A DNA stretch of 28,191 nucleotides from a virus. Position 1 is the first letter of the stretch, and each line of letters opens with the position of its first letter. A program made the position numbers and the translations under genes. Location of the stretch: positions 1-28,191 of IMG/VR virus record IMGVR_UViG_3300043409_001128; one strand, given 5' to 3'. Shown here one piece after another: positions 4,794 through 12,617 of this stretch. The notes beneath the pieces were generated by a model that saw nothing but the letters and a program-made list of their open reading frames with translations, was not told the origin of the DNA and ran no database searches.

Positions 4794-5185
4794 CTTTTTA
4801 TAAAACTAATACCAACTAAAACTAAAAACATGATTATTAAAAGCCAAAATAAGCGATTTGCGACGCTATTTATTACTTCGGTGTAGTCTTTTACTTTTTC
4901 TGCCTCTTTTGCTTTTAAATCTACTTTTTTTACTATTGTGTCTTTTTTTACTATTGTTTCTTTAGAGTTGTTGTAAATAACTCTAGTATTGTAGATTGTG
5001 TCTTTACCAATTAAGATTGGTTTGTCTAAATTTACAGGTTCTAAAGTCCAACTATTAGAAAACTTAGTGGCGTTTAAAGTTGTGCCAGAACTACTATCTA
5101 TTTTTAAATCGGTTTCTTTTTTTGTCCTTGTAACGGTTGCACACCCTAAAAACAAAAAAGGGATTATTAATATTGCTTTTTTCAT
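4775..5185 (-). CDS. Probable unimolecular spanin (u-spanin) lipoprotein, 136 aa
   Basis: The N-terminus MKKAILIIPFLFLGC is a lipoprotein signal peptide with lipobox FLGC (Cys15) and Ala at +2, which fits sorting to the outer membrane. The C-terminus has a transmembrane helix (RLFWLLIIMFLVLVGISF, about 111-129) followed by KRK. The periplasmic middle is rich in Thr/Lys/Val strands. A protein with both an outer-membrane lipid anchor and a C-terminal inner-membrane helix matches the architecture of u-spanins such as T1 gp11, which fuse inner and outer membranes in the last step of lysis. The nearby amidase and holin-like genes fit. It overlaps the upstream gene by ATGA. The alternative is an unrelated membrane lipoprotein. 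Confidence 0.6.
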   Translation of the reverse strand: MKKAILIIPFLFLGCATVTRTKKETDLKIDSSSGTTLNATKFSNSWTLEPVNLDKPILIGKDTIYNTRVIYNNSKETIVKKDTIVKKVDLKAKEAEKVKDYTEVINSVANRLFWLLIIMFLVLVGISFIKRKTPII

Positions 5186-5298
5186 TTGTTAAATTTTAAT
5201 TTTAAAATATTTCTTAATACCTTGTTTACTGATTCTTTGCAAATTTCACGCTCGCAGTAGAACTTCTTTACTCTGTTAATTCTTTGTAATGCGCTCAT
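5182..5298 (-). CDS. Small basic hypothetical protein, 38 aa
   Basis: Start chosen at ATG 5298 (MSALQRINRVKKFYCEREI), 1 nt after the stop of the metallophosphoesterase; a longer version would overlap that gene. The 38 residues are strongly basic and helical, ending ILKLKFNK. The stop overlaps the spanin-like gene as ATGA (5182-5185), so the two are probably translationally coupled. Function unknown. Confidence 0.5.
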   Translation of the reverse strand: MSALQRINRVKKFYCEREICKESVNKVLRNILKLKFNK

Positions 5299-5299
5299 G

Positions 5300-6319
5300 T
5301 TAAACGATTTTATAATCAATAATACGAATGTTTTTAACCGTATAATCTCCGTTCTTATCTGTTTTAACGTGTGCAAATCCGTGATTGTATTTGTTAAATG
5401 GATTATATTCTGGCTCTAATCCAGACAAACAGCCCGTACTCCAACAAGTTGTAATTTTACCACCTAAACTTTTCTCTGTGTGTTCACTTGTAGTATGGTG
5501 GTGTCCAATTATACAACTTTCTTTAGCTTTTAAAAACAAACCTCTAGCAGGATTAACAGGTGGGGCAAATCCAGCAAACCATTCGTGCCCATGAAGAACT
5601 GGTAATTTACCTAAATACCCAATTTGCCTATCTTTAATTAAATTAACTCCAAACTCTCTAAATCTTAAAATTTGCTCAAGTTTGAAATCATCAATCCCCA
5701 ACAGTTCGGGTGCTTTTAGTCTCAAATAATCTTCCCAACGTTTCTCATGGTTTCCAATTTTAAAATAAATAGGACAATTAAAAGTATCTTTTAGCGTTTT
5801 TAAAAACTGTCTAGTAAGTTCTAATTCTCCAGCAAGATCACGCAATCTTCTATCTTTAATAAATCTACTTCCTTGATACATATCAATTGTATCGCCATTT
5901 AAATAAATTGCATTTACTCCATTTTCTAAACCGTAATTTAAGGCTATTTCTAACGCTTTATTGTCTTGATAAGGTATGTGAATATCTGACAATACTAATA
6001 CATTATTTTGTCCTTTAGGCACATTAAATACTTCGCTTTTTTCGTAGTCGCTTTGCGGTAATTCAAATTGTTTTTTCATAAAATTTTTTTTAGTTTGTTC
6101 GGTTCTTTTAAATTCTGTTATGTCTGTTGTTTTTGGAGTTTTGTTTATAAGTTCATTTCTGTAAAATCTTACCGACCCCCTTACGCTTTCTAAGTTTGTG
6201 AAGTCTAAAGGATTTTCTTTTAGTATTATTCTAGAAATAGCCATTGTAGAAGCGTTTGGATATTTCTTTAAAGCATTTAATACTATTTTACCTTTATAGG
6301 TTATTTTTTCGTTTTTCAT
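5300..6319 (-). CDS. Calcineurin-like metallophosphoesterase, 339 aa
   Basis: A hydrolase of phosphate esters with a two-metal centre. The motifs are in the canonical order: SDIH (111-114), NGDTID (141-146), GNHEKR (189-194), HGHE (243-246) and GHHH (272-275). Together these give the Asp, His and Asn ligands of this superfamily. Residues 1-60 form a separate helical domain that looks like a winged helix (KYPNASTMAISRIILKE...), suggesting nucleic-acid binding. Phage members may be nucleases or phosphatases; the substrate cannot be read from sequence. The -7-like box TATATTTG 22 nt upstream suggests its own host-type promoter. It sits between the amidase/tRNA-like region and the spanin-like gene. 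Confidence 0.85.
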   Translation of the reverse strand: MKNEKITYKGKIVLNALKKYPNASTMAISRIILKENPLDFTNLESVRGSVRFYRNELINKTPKTTDITEFKRTEQTKKNFMKKQFELPQSDYEKSEVFNVPKGQNNVLVLSDIHIPYQDNKALEIALNYGLENGVNAIYLNGDTIDMYQGSRFIKDRRLRDLAGELELTRQFLKTLKDTFNCPIYFKIGNHEKRWEDYLRLKAPELLGIDDFKLEQILRFREFGVNLIKDRQIGYLGKLPVLHGHEWFAGFAPPVNPARGLFLKAKESCIIGHHHTTSEHTEKSLGGKITTCWSTGCLSGLEPEYNPFNKYNHGFAHVKTDKNGDYTVKNIRIIDYKIV

Positions 6320-6341
6320 ATAAAATATTTTTTTAGTTTGT

Positions 6342-6349
6342 CAAATATA
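6342..6349 (-). promoter_or_regulatory. Bacteroidetes-type -7 promoter element TATATTTG
   Basis: Read on the - strand the sequence is TATATTTG, a perfect TAnnTTTG -7 box, with leader ACAAACTAAAAAAATATTTT before the ATG at 6319. No clear -33 TTTG lies about 19 nt upstream. The leader resembles that after the stronger promoter at 27956. Confidence 0.5.
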
Positions 6350-6409
6350 AAAAAATATTTTGTATATTAGCACTTTCATAATTAGTTTTTTTAGTTTGGT
6401 TGTTAAAAA

Positions 6410-6443
6410 GTCCGTATTATTTTGGTAGTACGGATTTTTTTTT
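6410..6443 (+). terminator. Intrinsic terminator (+ strand polarity, possibly bidirectional)
   Basis: GTCCGTA / TACGGAT stem with a 12-nt loop, followed by nine T residues. On the - strand it is followed by TTTTT. It lies between the tRNA-like element and the metallophosphoesterase. Confidence 0.65.
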
Positions 6444-6452
6444 GATTAAAAC

Positions 6453-6485
6453 AAAACCCCTTAACTATTTGCTAAGGGGGTTTTT
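6453..6485. terminator. Bidirectional intrinsic terminator
   Basis: AAAACCCCTTA and TAAGGGGGTTTTT form a stem of about 11 bp with one bulge; T-runs flank it on both strands. It lies just downstream of the tRNA-like element on the - strand and would end the transcript carrying fibres, holin candidates, amidase and that RNA. Confidence 0.75.
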
Positions 6486-6487
6486 AT

Positions 6488-6556
6488 TACAATATTAGGA
6501 CTCGAACCCAAATAAACAAAATTTAATTTGCTATGTTACCATTACATCATATTGTT
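6488..6556 (-). tRNA. tRNA-like gene, possibly degenerate; anticodon uncertain
   Basis: On the - strand, an acceptor arm AACAATA/TATTGTA (6 of 7 pairs) encloses a D-arm ATGT-AATGGTA-ACAT. Next is an anticodon arm around GCAAATTAAATTTTGT, then a T-arm TTGGG-TTCGAGT-CCTAA, which is near-consensus. The 69-nt length and D/T arms are tRNA-like. The anticodon stem, however, leaves a loop of 6 or 8 nt rather than 7, so the anticodon (AAA if read from TTAAATT) is not secure. No CCA is encoded. It may be a decayed phage tRNA or an attachment-site remnant. Confidence 0.5.
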
Positions 6557-6572
6557 ATATTTTCGTTTATAG

Positions 6573-6983
6573 CTAAATATTGCTATATATTTTTTTTGCG
6601 TCAAATGATGGACACGCTTTTTTAACGTTAGGGAAATCTTTATGACCTTGTATAATTGCTTTTGGGTAACGTTTACGCAACTCTTTCAATAGTTTTAAGA
6701 TACTTTCTTTTTGTTGTGGTGTTCTAGTGTCTTTTGGTTTATTACTTGCATCTACACCGCCCTTATAACTTATATGAACACTAACAGAATTAAACCCAAC
6801 TACTCCGTTTGTAACTTCACTTTCTTGCGCTAATTGTTCAATTGTTCCGTCTGCACTAATTAGATAATGGTAACCGACACTTTTCCAACCTAAGTTATTT
6901 TTCCAATAATCTTTAATTGCTTTTGTAGTTTGTGTTGCTGGTCCAGCTGTGCAATGTATTGCGATATATTTTACATCTCTCAT
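6573..6983 (-). CDS. N-acetylmuramoyl-L-alanine amidase (endolysin, T7 lysozyme type), 136 aa
   Basis: It cleaves the bond between N-acetylmuramic acid and L-alanine in peptidoglycan. Visible features of the Amidase_2 family are AIHCTAG with zinc ligand His10, WKSVGYHYLISADG (catalytic Tyr region), SVHISYKGG, QGHKDF with His114, and KKACPSFDA with catalytic Lys and zinc ligand Cys124. The length equals the single-domain T7 lysozyme type. There is no signal peptide, so release through a holin is expected. Upstream are two membrane-anchored proteins that could be holins, and downstream a probable spanin, which together form a lysis module. Confidence 0.92.
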   Translation of the reverse strand: MRDVKYIAIHCTAGPATQTTKAIKDYWKNNLGWKSVGYHYLISADGTIEQLAQESEVTNGVVGFNSVSVHISYKGGVDASNKPKDTRTPQQKESILKLLKELRKRYPKAIIQGHKDFPNVKKACPSFDAKKIYSNI

Positions 6984-6985
6984 TG

Positions 6986-7079
6986 TTCCTTAATTTCGTT
7001 AATAATTCCTTAATCCTTTCAATCTTCGCATTATACGTTATTATTTGATTTCGTTAATGCCTTTTTTTAATTCCTTAAT
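6986..7079 (-). repeat. Short interspersed direct repeats between amidase and coiled-coil gene
   Basis: In the 98-bp gap (given on the + strand), TTCCTTAAT occurs at 6986, 7006 and 7071, and ATTTCGTTAAT at 6993 and 7048. No convincing ORF fills the gap. The repeats could be a regulatory or decayed coding segment; nothing proves either. Confidence 0.5.
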
Positions 7080-7081
7080 AC

Positions 7082-7426
7082 TTAGTTTTCGCTTTTATAG
7101 GTTTCAAATTCTTTTTTTAACTTTATGTATTTAGTTTCCCAGGCTTTTAATTCTTTTCTAAGCTCTGTGTTTTCGTTTCTTAGTTGTAAAATTTCTTGTC
7201 TTAAAGCAAGTTGTTCTTCTCTGTATTGCTTTAAATCGTCTTTTAATTCGTCGTAACGTAGTTTTAAATCATTTACCCACGTGTCGTAAGTTGACTGCAT
7301 AGAGGTTAGGGCATCGCTTGTGCTTTTTGTTTCTTCTGCTTTTTTAATTTTCTTACCACCAAAAAAAGCGATAATACTCCCTAAAACTCCTACGATTGCT
7401 TGCCAATTTTCTTGTAATAAATTCAT
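7082..7426 (-). CDS. Membrane-anchored coiled-coil protein, holin or spanin-type candidate, 114 aa
   Basis: The N-terminus MNLLQENWQAIVGVLGSIIAFFGG contains one hydrophobic helix (about residues 9-24). A basic stop-transfer KKIKKA follows, then a long coiled coil (about 45-112) with leucine/charged heptads (LRQEILQLRNENTELRKELK). One N-terminal helix plus a coiled coil fits an inner-membrane phage lysis protein (holin-like or i-spanin-like). The position directly upstream of the endolysin supports a lysis role. It is not a typical multi-span holin, so the exact function is open. Confidence 0.6.
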   Translation of the reverse strand: MNLLQENWQAIVGVLGSIIAFFGGKKIKKAEETKSTSDALTSMQSTYDTWVNDLKLRYDELKDDLKQYREEQLALRQEILQLRNENTELRKELKAWETKYIKLKKEFETYKSEN

Positions 7427-7430
7427 GCGG

Positions 7431-7880
7431 TTAAATTTTTGTCAATGGATAAAATGGTTTTAAAATAATCAGTCCGATTAGTCGGCTGTATGCACTTATA
7501 AAATCAACTTGTAACGTGCGCATATCTTTTACATATTGTAAATCAAGTTCAAAAGATTCTTTTAGCCATCTGAAATAAGGACTGTTTTTTATCATAAGAT
7601 ATCCGTAATCGTGATTTCCTGCTGGCGCATCGTATTTGTAAATCGTGTCTATATCTTTGACAATTGTTGCTCCGTCGTATTTAAAATATGTAGGGTAATT
7701 TCTGAAAGCATCATACGCTTCTAACCAACGGCTAATGTCTTTTATTTCGAAATCATTTAACACCATGATTAAATGTTGTCTTTTTACGGCTAGTATTTCA
7801 CGTGGCTGTAAAAAAAACTTACTATTTGAATGTTTGTACAAATAAAAAGCGTATACCAAAATTAAAGCAATGTATATCAT
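7431..7880 (-). CDS. Hypothetical membrane-anchored protein, 149 aa
   Basis: MIYIALILVYAFYLYK is a short N-terminal membrane anchor. The soluble part contains KYDGATIVKDI and DAPAGNHDYGYLMIKN. This faintly recalls the 'DGATxP...HDYLY' arrangement of DUF1353-type phage proteins, but the match is too weak to assign. It ends LIILKPFYPLTKI, possibly a second hydrophobic segment. It lies 4 nt upstream of the coiled-coil gene and overlaps the preceding gene by 4 nt (ATGA type), so it is part of the tail-fibre/lysis operon. Confidence 0.55.
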   Translation of the reverse strand: MIYIALILVYAFYLYKHSNSKFFLQPREILAVKRQHLIMVLNDFEIKDISRWLEAYDAFRNYPTYFKYDGATIVKDIDTIYKYDAPAGNHDYGYLMIKNSPYFRWLKESFELDLQYVKDMRTLQVDFISAYSRLIGLIILKPFYPLTKI

Positions 7881-8320
7881 AATGTATTTGCGTATTTAAA
7901 AATTTCGTCTAATTGTGTACTGTTAATTCCAAACTCTAAAGCCATATTTATAAGTTTCGGGTTGTTTCTTTCCATTGTGTTTGCGGTATTCCATAAAGCA
8001 ATATACTCTTCACGCTCGGTGCTGTTTTCCATATAAGCAAAAGCAGTGTCTATTATACTAGGAAATATTCCGAAGTGAATTAACGCAAGTCTAAAGTTCA
8101 TGTTCGCAACTTCTTTAGGAACTTTTAAAGCGTTGTAATCTGCAACTTGTTGCGGTGTTGCGCCCTCTATCCATTGCGAACCGTTCCAAGTTGGTTTTAT
8201 GAACTCGCTGTTAGGCTCTACTTCTGTGAAAACCCAATCTTGCACAATATCGGGGTTATTTTCTATAAATTCAGAAGTATAAAAACCTCCGAAATCTTTG
8301 TTGTTAATTATTCGTACCAT
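7877..8320 (-). CDS. Tail-fibre-associated protein, 147 aa
   Basis: Start chosen at ATG 8320 (MVRIINNKDFGGFYT), 1 nt after the stop of the fibre gene; the 8-residue longer version overlaps that gene. The central segment KPTWNGSQWIEGATPQQVADYN has the 'W-NG-xWxEGAT-xxx' signature common at the ends of phage tail fibres and fibre-assembly proteins. The C-terminal half is helical (LALIHFGIFPSIIDTAF...). It may help attach or fold the fibres encoded just upstream. The adhesin-like role is inferred from motif and position. Confidence 0.55.
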   Translation of the reverse strand: MVRIINNKDFGGFYTSEFIENNPDIVQDWVFTEVEPNSEFIKPTWNGSQWIEGATPQQVADYNALKVPKEVANMNFRLALIHFGIFPSIIDTAFAYMENSTEREEYIALWNTANTMERNNPKLINMALEFGINSTQLDEIFKYANTL

Positions 8321-8321
8321 A

Positions 8322-8948
8322 TTATAAAACTTCTTCAAATTCAATCATTATAGTTGTGCTTAAAAGATTAATTGCAATGTTTCTATTATTCATAAACATC
8401 CTTATTTCATAACCTTTCGGAATTGTATAATTTGTAAATCCTGTGTCAAAAACATATAAAGAATTTGAAAAATTAGACACTCCTAGATAATTATGTATTA
8501 CAAAAGGTTGATTTGATAAAATAGTATTATTAACTAATGTCGTCCCACTTCCTAAATAAGTCCCACTGCTAAAAGCTAAATCAACCGTTCCGCTTCCTGT
8601 GTTAGAAAATCCTTTAAAAACTATAGACTTCAAACGACAATTAAAAGGGACTACCCAAGCAGGGGCTTGAACTAAAGCGCCTGAAAAATTGTTAGTTGGC
8701 GTTAGAGTAGCACTTGACACCAACAAACTAGGCATTCCATTTACTTGTGCGCCCCACCAGTTATTAGTAGCGGTATTTAAAGCTCCGTTAAATTCATAAG
8801 TATAATTTACAGTTCTTTTTGCAGTTCCTCCAACCGTAAAACTTCTGTTTGCGCTTAAGTCTTGCGTAGTACCGTTTATTGTAATAGTTCGTGTTTCTGG
8901 AACAACCCCCGTTAATTGACCTTTTTTTATTTTAATTGTACTTTCCAT
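8322..8948 (-). CDS. Probable tail fibre or receptor-binding protein, 208 aa
   Basis: The N-terminus ESTIKIKKGQLTGVVPETRT followed by NGTTQDLSANRSFTVGG is typical of phage fibre stems and baseplate-attachment segments. The remainder is beta-rich, Ser/Thr/Asn/Gly-rich and ends IMIEFEEVL. Such composition fits a trimeric beta-structured tip. It lies among three other fibre-like genes. Receptor specificity cannot be predicted. Confidence 0.6.
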   Translation of the reverse strand: MESTIKIKKGQLTGVVPETRTITINGTTQDLSANRSFTVGGTAKRTVNYTYEFNGALNTATNNWWGAQVNGMPSLLVSSATLTPTNNFSGALVQAPAWVVPFNCRLKSIVFKGFSNTGSGTVDLAFSSGTYLGSGTTLVNNTILSNQPFVIHNYLGVSNFSNSLYVFDTGFTNYTIPKGYEIRMFMNNRNIAINLLSTTIMIEFEEVL

Positions 8949-8963
8949 ATATTAGTTTAAGTA

Positions 8964-9485
8964 TTAAACTTGTGTATAGTAAACTGCTGTTATTCTCCAT
9001 ATACCTGATGTTGCAATTGGTGCTACTATCGTAGTTGCTGTGTTTGCAGTTGTTGTTTTTAAAGGCCTTACTAAATCTGTAAAGCCTCGTATTGGTGTGT
9101 TAGTTCCTATTGCTTGTGCAGTTTCAAATGTAAAAACGGGACTTCCTGTTATATTAGTAGTTGTTACTAATATTGGTGTCGCTGCTCCCGTTCTTGCCGC
9201 TGTTGCATAAATTTGTATTTGTAACGAAGTGATATATGTAAATAAACCCGCTCCAGCTGCTGGAATAGTAAGAGTTACCGCTGAACCCGCTGTTCCCGTA
9301 GCTGTTACTGTGTTTGTTCCAGCATCAAGTGTCGCTTGTACGGGAAATATACCTGCGTTTGTTACAGGATGTGATGGGACTGATGTTAATGAAACAGGAA
9401 CATTACTTTGGTCACTTGCTATAACAATTGGCTCACTATTAGCCATTGTTGATTGTCCGTTAGGATTTTTTGGTTGATATGCCAT
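8964..9485 (-). CDS. Virion structural / fibre protein, 173 aa
   Basis: MAYQPKNPNGQSTMANSEPI is followed by VIASDQSNVPVSL. The 'MANSxPVVIASDQSxVPV' signature recurs in structural proteins of many marine and Bacteroidetes phages. The rest is a Thr/Ala-rich beta protein (TATGTAGSAVTLTIPAAGAG) like a head decoration or tail-spike domain. It could be a decoration protein rather than a fibre; the position between two fibre-like genes favours the tail. Confidence 0.55.
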   Translation of the reverse strand: MAYQPKNPNGQSTMANSEPIVIASDQSNVPVSLTSVPSHPVTNAGIFPVQATLDAGTNTVTATGTAGSAVTLTIPAAGAGLFTYITSLQIQIYATAARTGAATPILVTTTNITGSPVFTFETAQAIGTNTPIRGFTDLVRPLKTTTANTATTIVAPIATSGIWRITAVYYTQV

Positions 9486-9496
9486 TGTGTATTATT

Positions 9497-10417
9497 TTAT
9501 GTTATTATCCAATTTGAATTATCGCTTATTAAATTTAAAGATACTCCAGAATTTAATGTTATACTTGTGCTACCGTCTGCATTTTGCCCCGAAGTAAAAA
9601 TAATTGTAATTATTCCTATTCCAGCATTTTTAATTGTGTACATATTTGTATTTCCAACTGCTGTTGGTTGTGTATAAGTGAAACTACTTGTTGCTATATA
9701 AACGTAATCGGTTGAAGGTGCTGCCGCTCCTGTTGTTGTAGTAGATATATTTATAATAGTTCTTGTTATTCCACCAATAACAACTAAATTACCACTTCCT
9801 AAAATACTACTTCCGTTAATCGTTTTAATATTTGTAGCACTTAATAAAGTATCTTGTTTTGAATTTAAGGCATCTTGCGTAGCTGTTGAAATTGGTTTGT
9901 TTAAATCGCTTGTATTATCTACATTTGATAAAGATATATCTGACTTAGTTAAAACAACATCCCCAAACATTGCATTTACACTACTTACACCACCACCTAC
10001 CCCAACACCTACACTAAAATTATAAACAACTATAATATTATCGTTTGCATCTAAAGTGTCCGTAATAGTCAATACATTTGTTGAAAGTGAATATTGTGAT
10101 GCATCTAATACTTGACCATTAACCGCAACAAAAACAACATTACTTGGTGTGTTTGTTAAAGTAAAACTTTGACTTGAAGTAAACGTGAATTTTTCTCTAA
10201 TTAAAGTTAAAGGTTCTGAACCCCCTCCACTCGAATTAACTACAGGATTTAACGGGTCGGTATTGTCAATAGTAATATTTGTACCCGCTACAACGCTTTC
10301 AAGTTTAGTAAGGTATAATTCAGTAGTATTAGCATTAGTTTTTTGTTGAGACGCCCTTAAAGTGTCCCCCGTTCCGTCATTTGCCGAAGCACCTACGTTT
10401 ATTATCTGTTGTGCCAT
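9497..10417 (-). CDS. Tail fibre / appendage protein, 306 aa
   Basis: The N-terminus INVGASANDGTGDTLR and QKTNANTTELYL matches the virion-attachment motif found in many phage fibres ('GxxxNDGTGDxLRxAxxKxNxNFxELY'). A middle segment, VVLTKSDISLSNVDNTSDLN with KPISTATQDALNSKQ, is the repeat-like stem motif of long tail fibres. The C-terminus is Thr/Ser-rich and beta-structured (ITIIFTSGQNADGSTSI). It overlaps the preceding connector gene by 16 nt. Function: adsorption, inferred from motifs. Confidence 0.75.
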   Translation of the reverse strand: MAQQIINVGASANDGTGDTLRASQQKTNANTTELYLTKLESVVAGTNITIDNTDPLNPVVNSSGGGSEPLTLIREKFTFTSSQSFTLTNTPSNVVFVAVNGQVLDASQYSLSTNVLTITDTLDANDNIIVVYNFSVGVGVGGGVSSVNAMFGDVVLTKSDISLSNVDNTSDLNKPISTATQDALNSKQDTLLSATNIKTINGSSILGSGNLVVIGGITRTIINISTTTTGAAAPSTDYVYIATSSFTYTQPTAVGNTNMYTIKNAGIGIITIIFTSGQNADGSTSITLNSGVSLNLISDNSNWIIT

Positions 10418-10929
10418 TCTCTGTCTATTTTTTGTTCACCTAAAAAACTGAAACTGTTATATTTTGGATAAGTTGGATTTACAATGTTATCTGCGTCGCT
10501 TTTCCACTCTGGAAAATTTTCTTTACACAAATATTTCTCTAATCTAGATAAATAAATATCCGATTTATGCTTATAATTCTGTACTAAGTTATCAATATCC
10601 GAACTTTCTACGCTTTGCCCGTTTTGAGGGGTCATCTTAAACACTCCACCGTTAGCAACTGTGAAAGAAGCAATCTTCAAATACTCAACGGCACTTTGTC
10701 TAATCAAAAAAGGATTGATATATTTTTCGTAAAGCGTTAAATATTTATCCGTTAAATTGTTATTATCAAAGTCTAAACATATTTTTTCGTATAAATCCTC
10801 CCCTAAAGTTTCAATTAAAACAGATAATTGCGCATCTTGAATGCAAAATTTATACTTATCTACGTCAATATTACCACCTAAAACGGTGTTTTCTGTAATT
10901 TCGTTATCTCTTAAAAGTAATATTTCCAT
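10402..10929 (-). CDS. Probable head-tail connector protein, 175 aa
   Basis: Directly downstream of the portal gene. A helical protein starting MEILLLRDNEITENTVLGGN; the core ETLGEDLYEKICLDFDNN is followed by LYEKYINPFLIRQSAVEYLK and a tail with WKSDADNIVNPTYPKYNSF. I recall this arrangement ('LG..LY..I...YL....PYL...A..E') from Bacteroidetes phage adaptor proteins of the gp6/DUF6712 type. Role in closing the capsid neck is inferred from family and position. Confidence 0.6.
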   Translation of the reverse strand: MEILLLRDNEITENTVLGGNIDVDKYKFCIQDAQLSVLIETLGEDLYEKICLDFDNNNLTDKYLTLYEKYINPFLIRQSAVEYLKIASFTVANGGVFKMTPQNGQSVESSDIDNLVQNYKHKSDIYLSRLEKYLCKENFPEWKSDADNIVNPTYPKYNSFSFLGEQKIDREWHNR

Positions 10930-10934
10930 AATAA

Positions 10935-12617
10935 CTAATTTTTATATCCTCTATTTGGCATATCAAAAGGCTTTTTAGCGCTTAAATCGTTACCGCTTTC
11001 GGGTATTCCTACCTTTTGACCCGTTAACTCTTTAATTTGTTTTATAATCCTTTGTGCCTCTTTGAAATTAATACTTTTGTTATCCCTTTTAAGATATACT
11101 TTTCTTATCCAATAGTGTTTACAGTTTGGACCGCCTTTATAACTGAAAATATCGTAAGTATTACTTCCATCTGGTCCAAATCCTGGATTTACACTTTTAG
11201 AAGCCGCTAAAACTATATCTTCTTTTCTGTAAACCTTTTGTGCGCCTATCATTTTTTGACAAAACTTTCTTTTAGGGTTTAAATTCCCCGCATACTCAAA
11301 TCTTACTTTAAAATAATCGTTATCTAGTTCGCTCTTAACATTTGGAAACGAACTCGGAATACTTGCGAGCTGTAAACCTACTTCGCTAAGCTCTACGCTT
11401 TCATTTGTATAGATTTCTTCATCTACTACGTCAAAATCATTGCTTAAATCCTCACCCGAAGCTATTAACGCATCTAAAACCTCATCTTCTTGCTCTTGTG
11501 CGCTTAATTTAGTTAATTCAGTAGTATTTGTAGTTGTATTTGTTTTAGATAGTGGTGTTAGCCTTAAATCTATCATAATACCAGCATCTATAAAAATTTC
11601 TTGCAAACAATCTGTAATAAATTCCTGCTCTGGCTCAATAACCTTAACCATTAACTCATTAAAAGCGCTTTCCATTTCTTGTGCGTTGTTTCCAAGTCCT
11701 CCTTCTTTCATAACTCCAAATATAATTGGACTTGTAACCTTATGTGATATAATTATCTTTTGCGTAGCTTCTTGACTTAAAAATTCGTATTGTTTGTGTG
11801 CATCAGATATTTGAATAGAATCGACTGTAATGCTATTTTCTTGGCTATTGTTCCAATTTACTAAAACACGCCCAGCATTAGAACTTCCTGTACCAAATCC
11901 TTTGAATTTATTCTCGATAATTCGTTTTACCTCGTCGCTTTCAGGCTCTCCGTTATTCATGTTAACTATATGACCAAAAGACAAACCGTTTTTAATATGA
12001 CTAAGACAATAGTTGGCTATTTCTTCCTCTAATTCAGCATAAGGTAAACCAGCCATGTAAATTGGGTCTGCAAAATAAGATTTTCCCGCCTGATAACGTG
12101 AAAAAACATAAATAGCGTTTTTGTCGCCTTTGCTTTTGAATTTAAAACTTGTTATTTCTACTGGTGGAAATTTACGAACGTTTGAAAAGTCACGTGAAAA
12201 CCAGTAGCTCTCAATTTCGCCCTTTTCATTCATTTTATTTGGCACAATGAAATTTTTAGCCACGTGTCTGGCTTTTAACAAATTACCACCATCATAAGCT
12301 AACTCTAAAGACGCCTCACCAAATAGGCAGTAGTCTTGAATAACTGAACGTAAATCATCTTTACTTAATTTAGTTAAAACAGATAAAAAAGCACTTGTTT
12401 TAGTATTTTTATCATTTGAGTCTAAACCTTTTCCGTAAATAAATTTTGCATAACTATCAATAATTGTCCTATTTGTTGGAGAACCGTTATATCTATCAAT
12501 TATGTACTGATAAAACGAATTATTTTCCCCGTTTAAAACCCATTTTTTAGAATTTACTTCTTTAATCTCTGGTCTTATATAGCTATTTAATTGTATAAGC
12601 GAAACTTGTTCTTTCAT
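10935..12617 (-). CDS. Portal protein, 560 aa
   Basis: It forms the dodecameric channel through which DNA is packaged. The length and the arrangement fit the portal family: N-terminal clip/wing helices (residues 1-130: YQYIIDRYNGSPTNRTIIDS, AKFIYGKGL), a beta/crown centre, and the stem helix near KVTSPIIFGVMKEGGLGNNAQEME. The 'ISHKVTSPxLxG' signature is characteristic of portals in Bacteroidetes phages. The extra C-terminus (about 440-560), with KYRKEDI-like and CKHYWIRKVYLKRD segments, may be a fused minor head domain. The 4-nt overlap with the 85-aa gene (ATGA) indicates coupling. It lies about 10 kb after the large terminase, an unusual place. Confidence 0.8.
   Translation of the reverse strand: MKEQVSLIQLNSYIRPEIKEVNSKKWVLNGENNSFYQYIIDRYNGSPTNRTIIDSYAKFIYGKGLDSNDKNTKTSAFLSVLTKLSKDDLRSVIQDYCLFGEASLELAYDGGNLLKARHVAKNFIVPNKMNEKGEIESYWFSRDFSNVRKFPPVEITSFKFKSKGDKNAIYVFSRYQAGKSYFADPIYMAGLPYAELEEEIANYCLSHIKNGLSFGHIVNMNNGEPESDEVKRIIENKFKGFGTGSSNAGRVLVNWNNSQENSITVDSIQISDAHKQYEFLSQEATQKIIISHKVTSPIIFGVMKEGGLGNNAQEMESAFNELMVKVIEPEQEFITDCLQEIFIDAGIMIDLRLTPLSKTNTTTNTTELTKLSAQEQEDEVLDALIASGEDLSNDFDVVDEEIYTNESVELSEVGLQLASIPSSFPNVKSELDNDYFKVRFEYAGNLNPKRKFCQKMIGAQKVYRKEDIVLAASKSVNPGFGPDGSNTYDIFSYKGGPNCKHYWIRKVYLKRDNKSINFKEAQRIIKQIKELTGQKVGIPESGNDLSAKKPFDMPNRGYKN

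Noticed and set aside
5300-5311. A fourth AATCGTTTA promoter element before the 38-aa gene
   Set aside because: It is the end of the metallophosphoesterase coding sequence (AAA ATC GTT TAA) and has the wrong distance (2 nt) to the next ATG.
7431-7880. DUF1353-type protein call
   Set aside because: Only DGAT and HDY are shared with the family and the usual Pro and second His context is missing.
11440-11775. + strand ORF opposite the portal gene, and similar antisense ORFs (for example 8147-8353, 14177-14434, 16840-17052, 22814-23134)
   Set aside because: They lie wholly inside well-supported - strand genes, have low-complexity Ser/Leu/Phe composition and no motifs; they are shadows.
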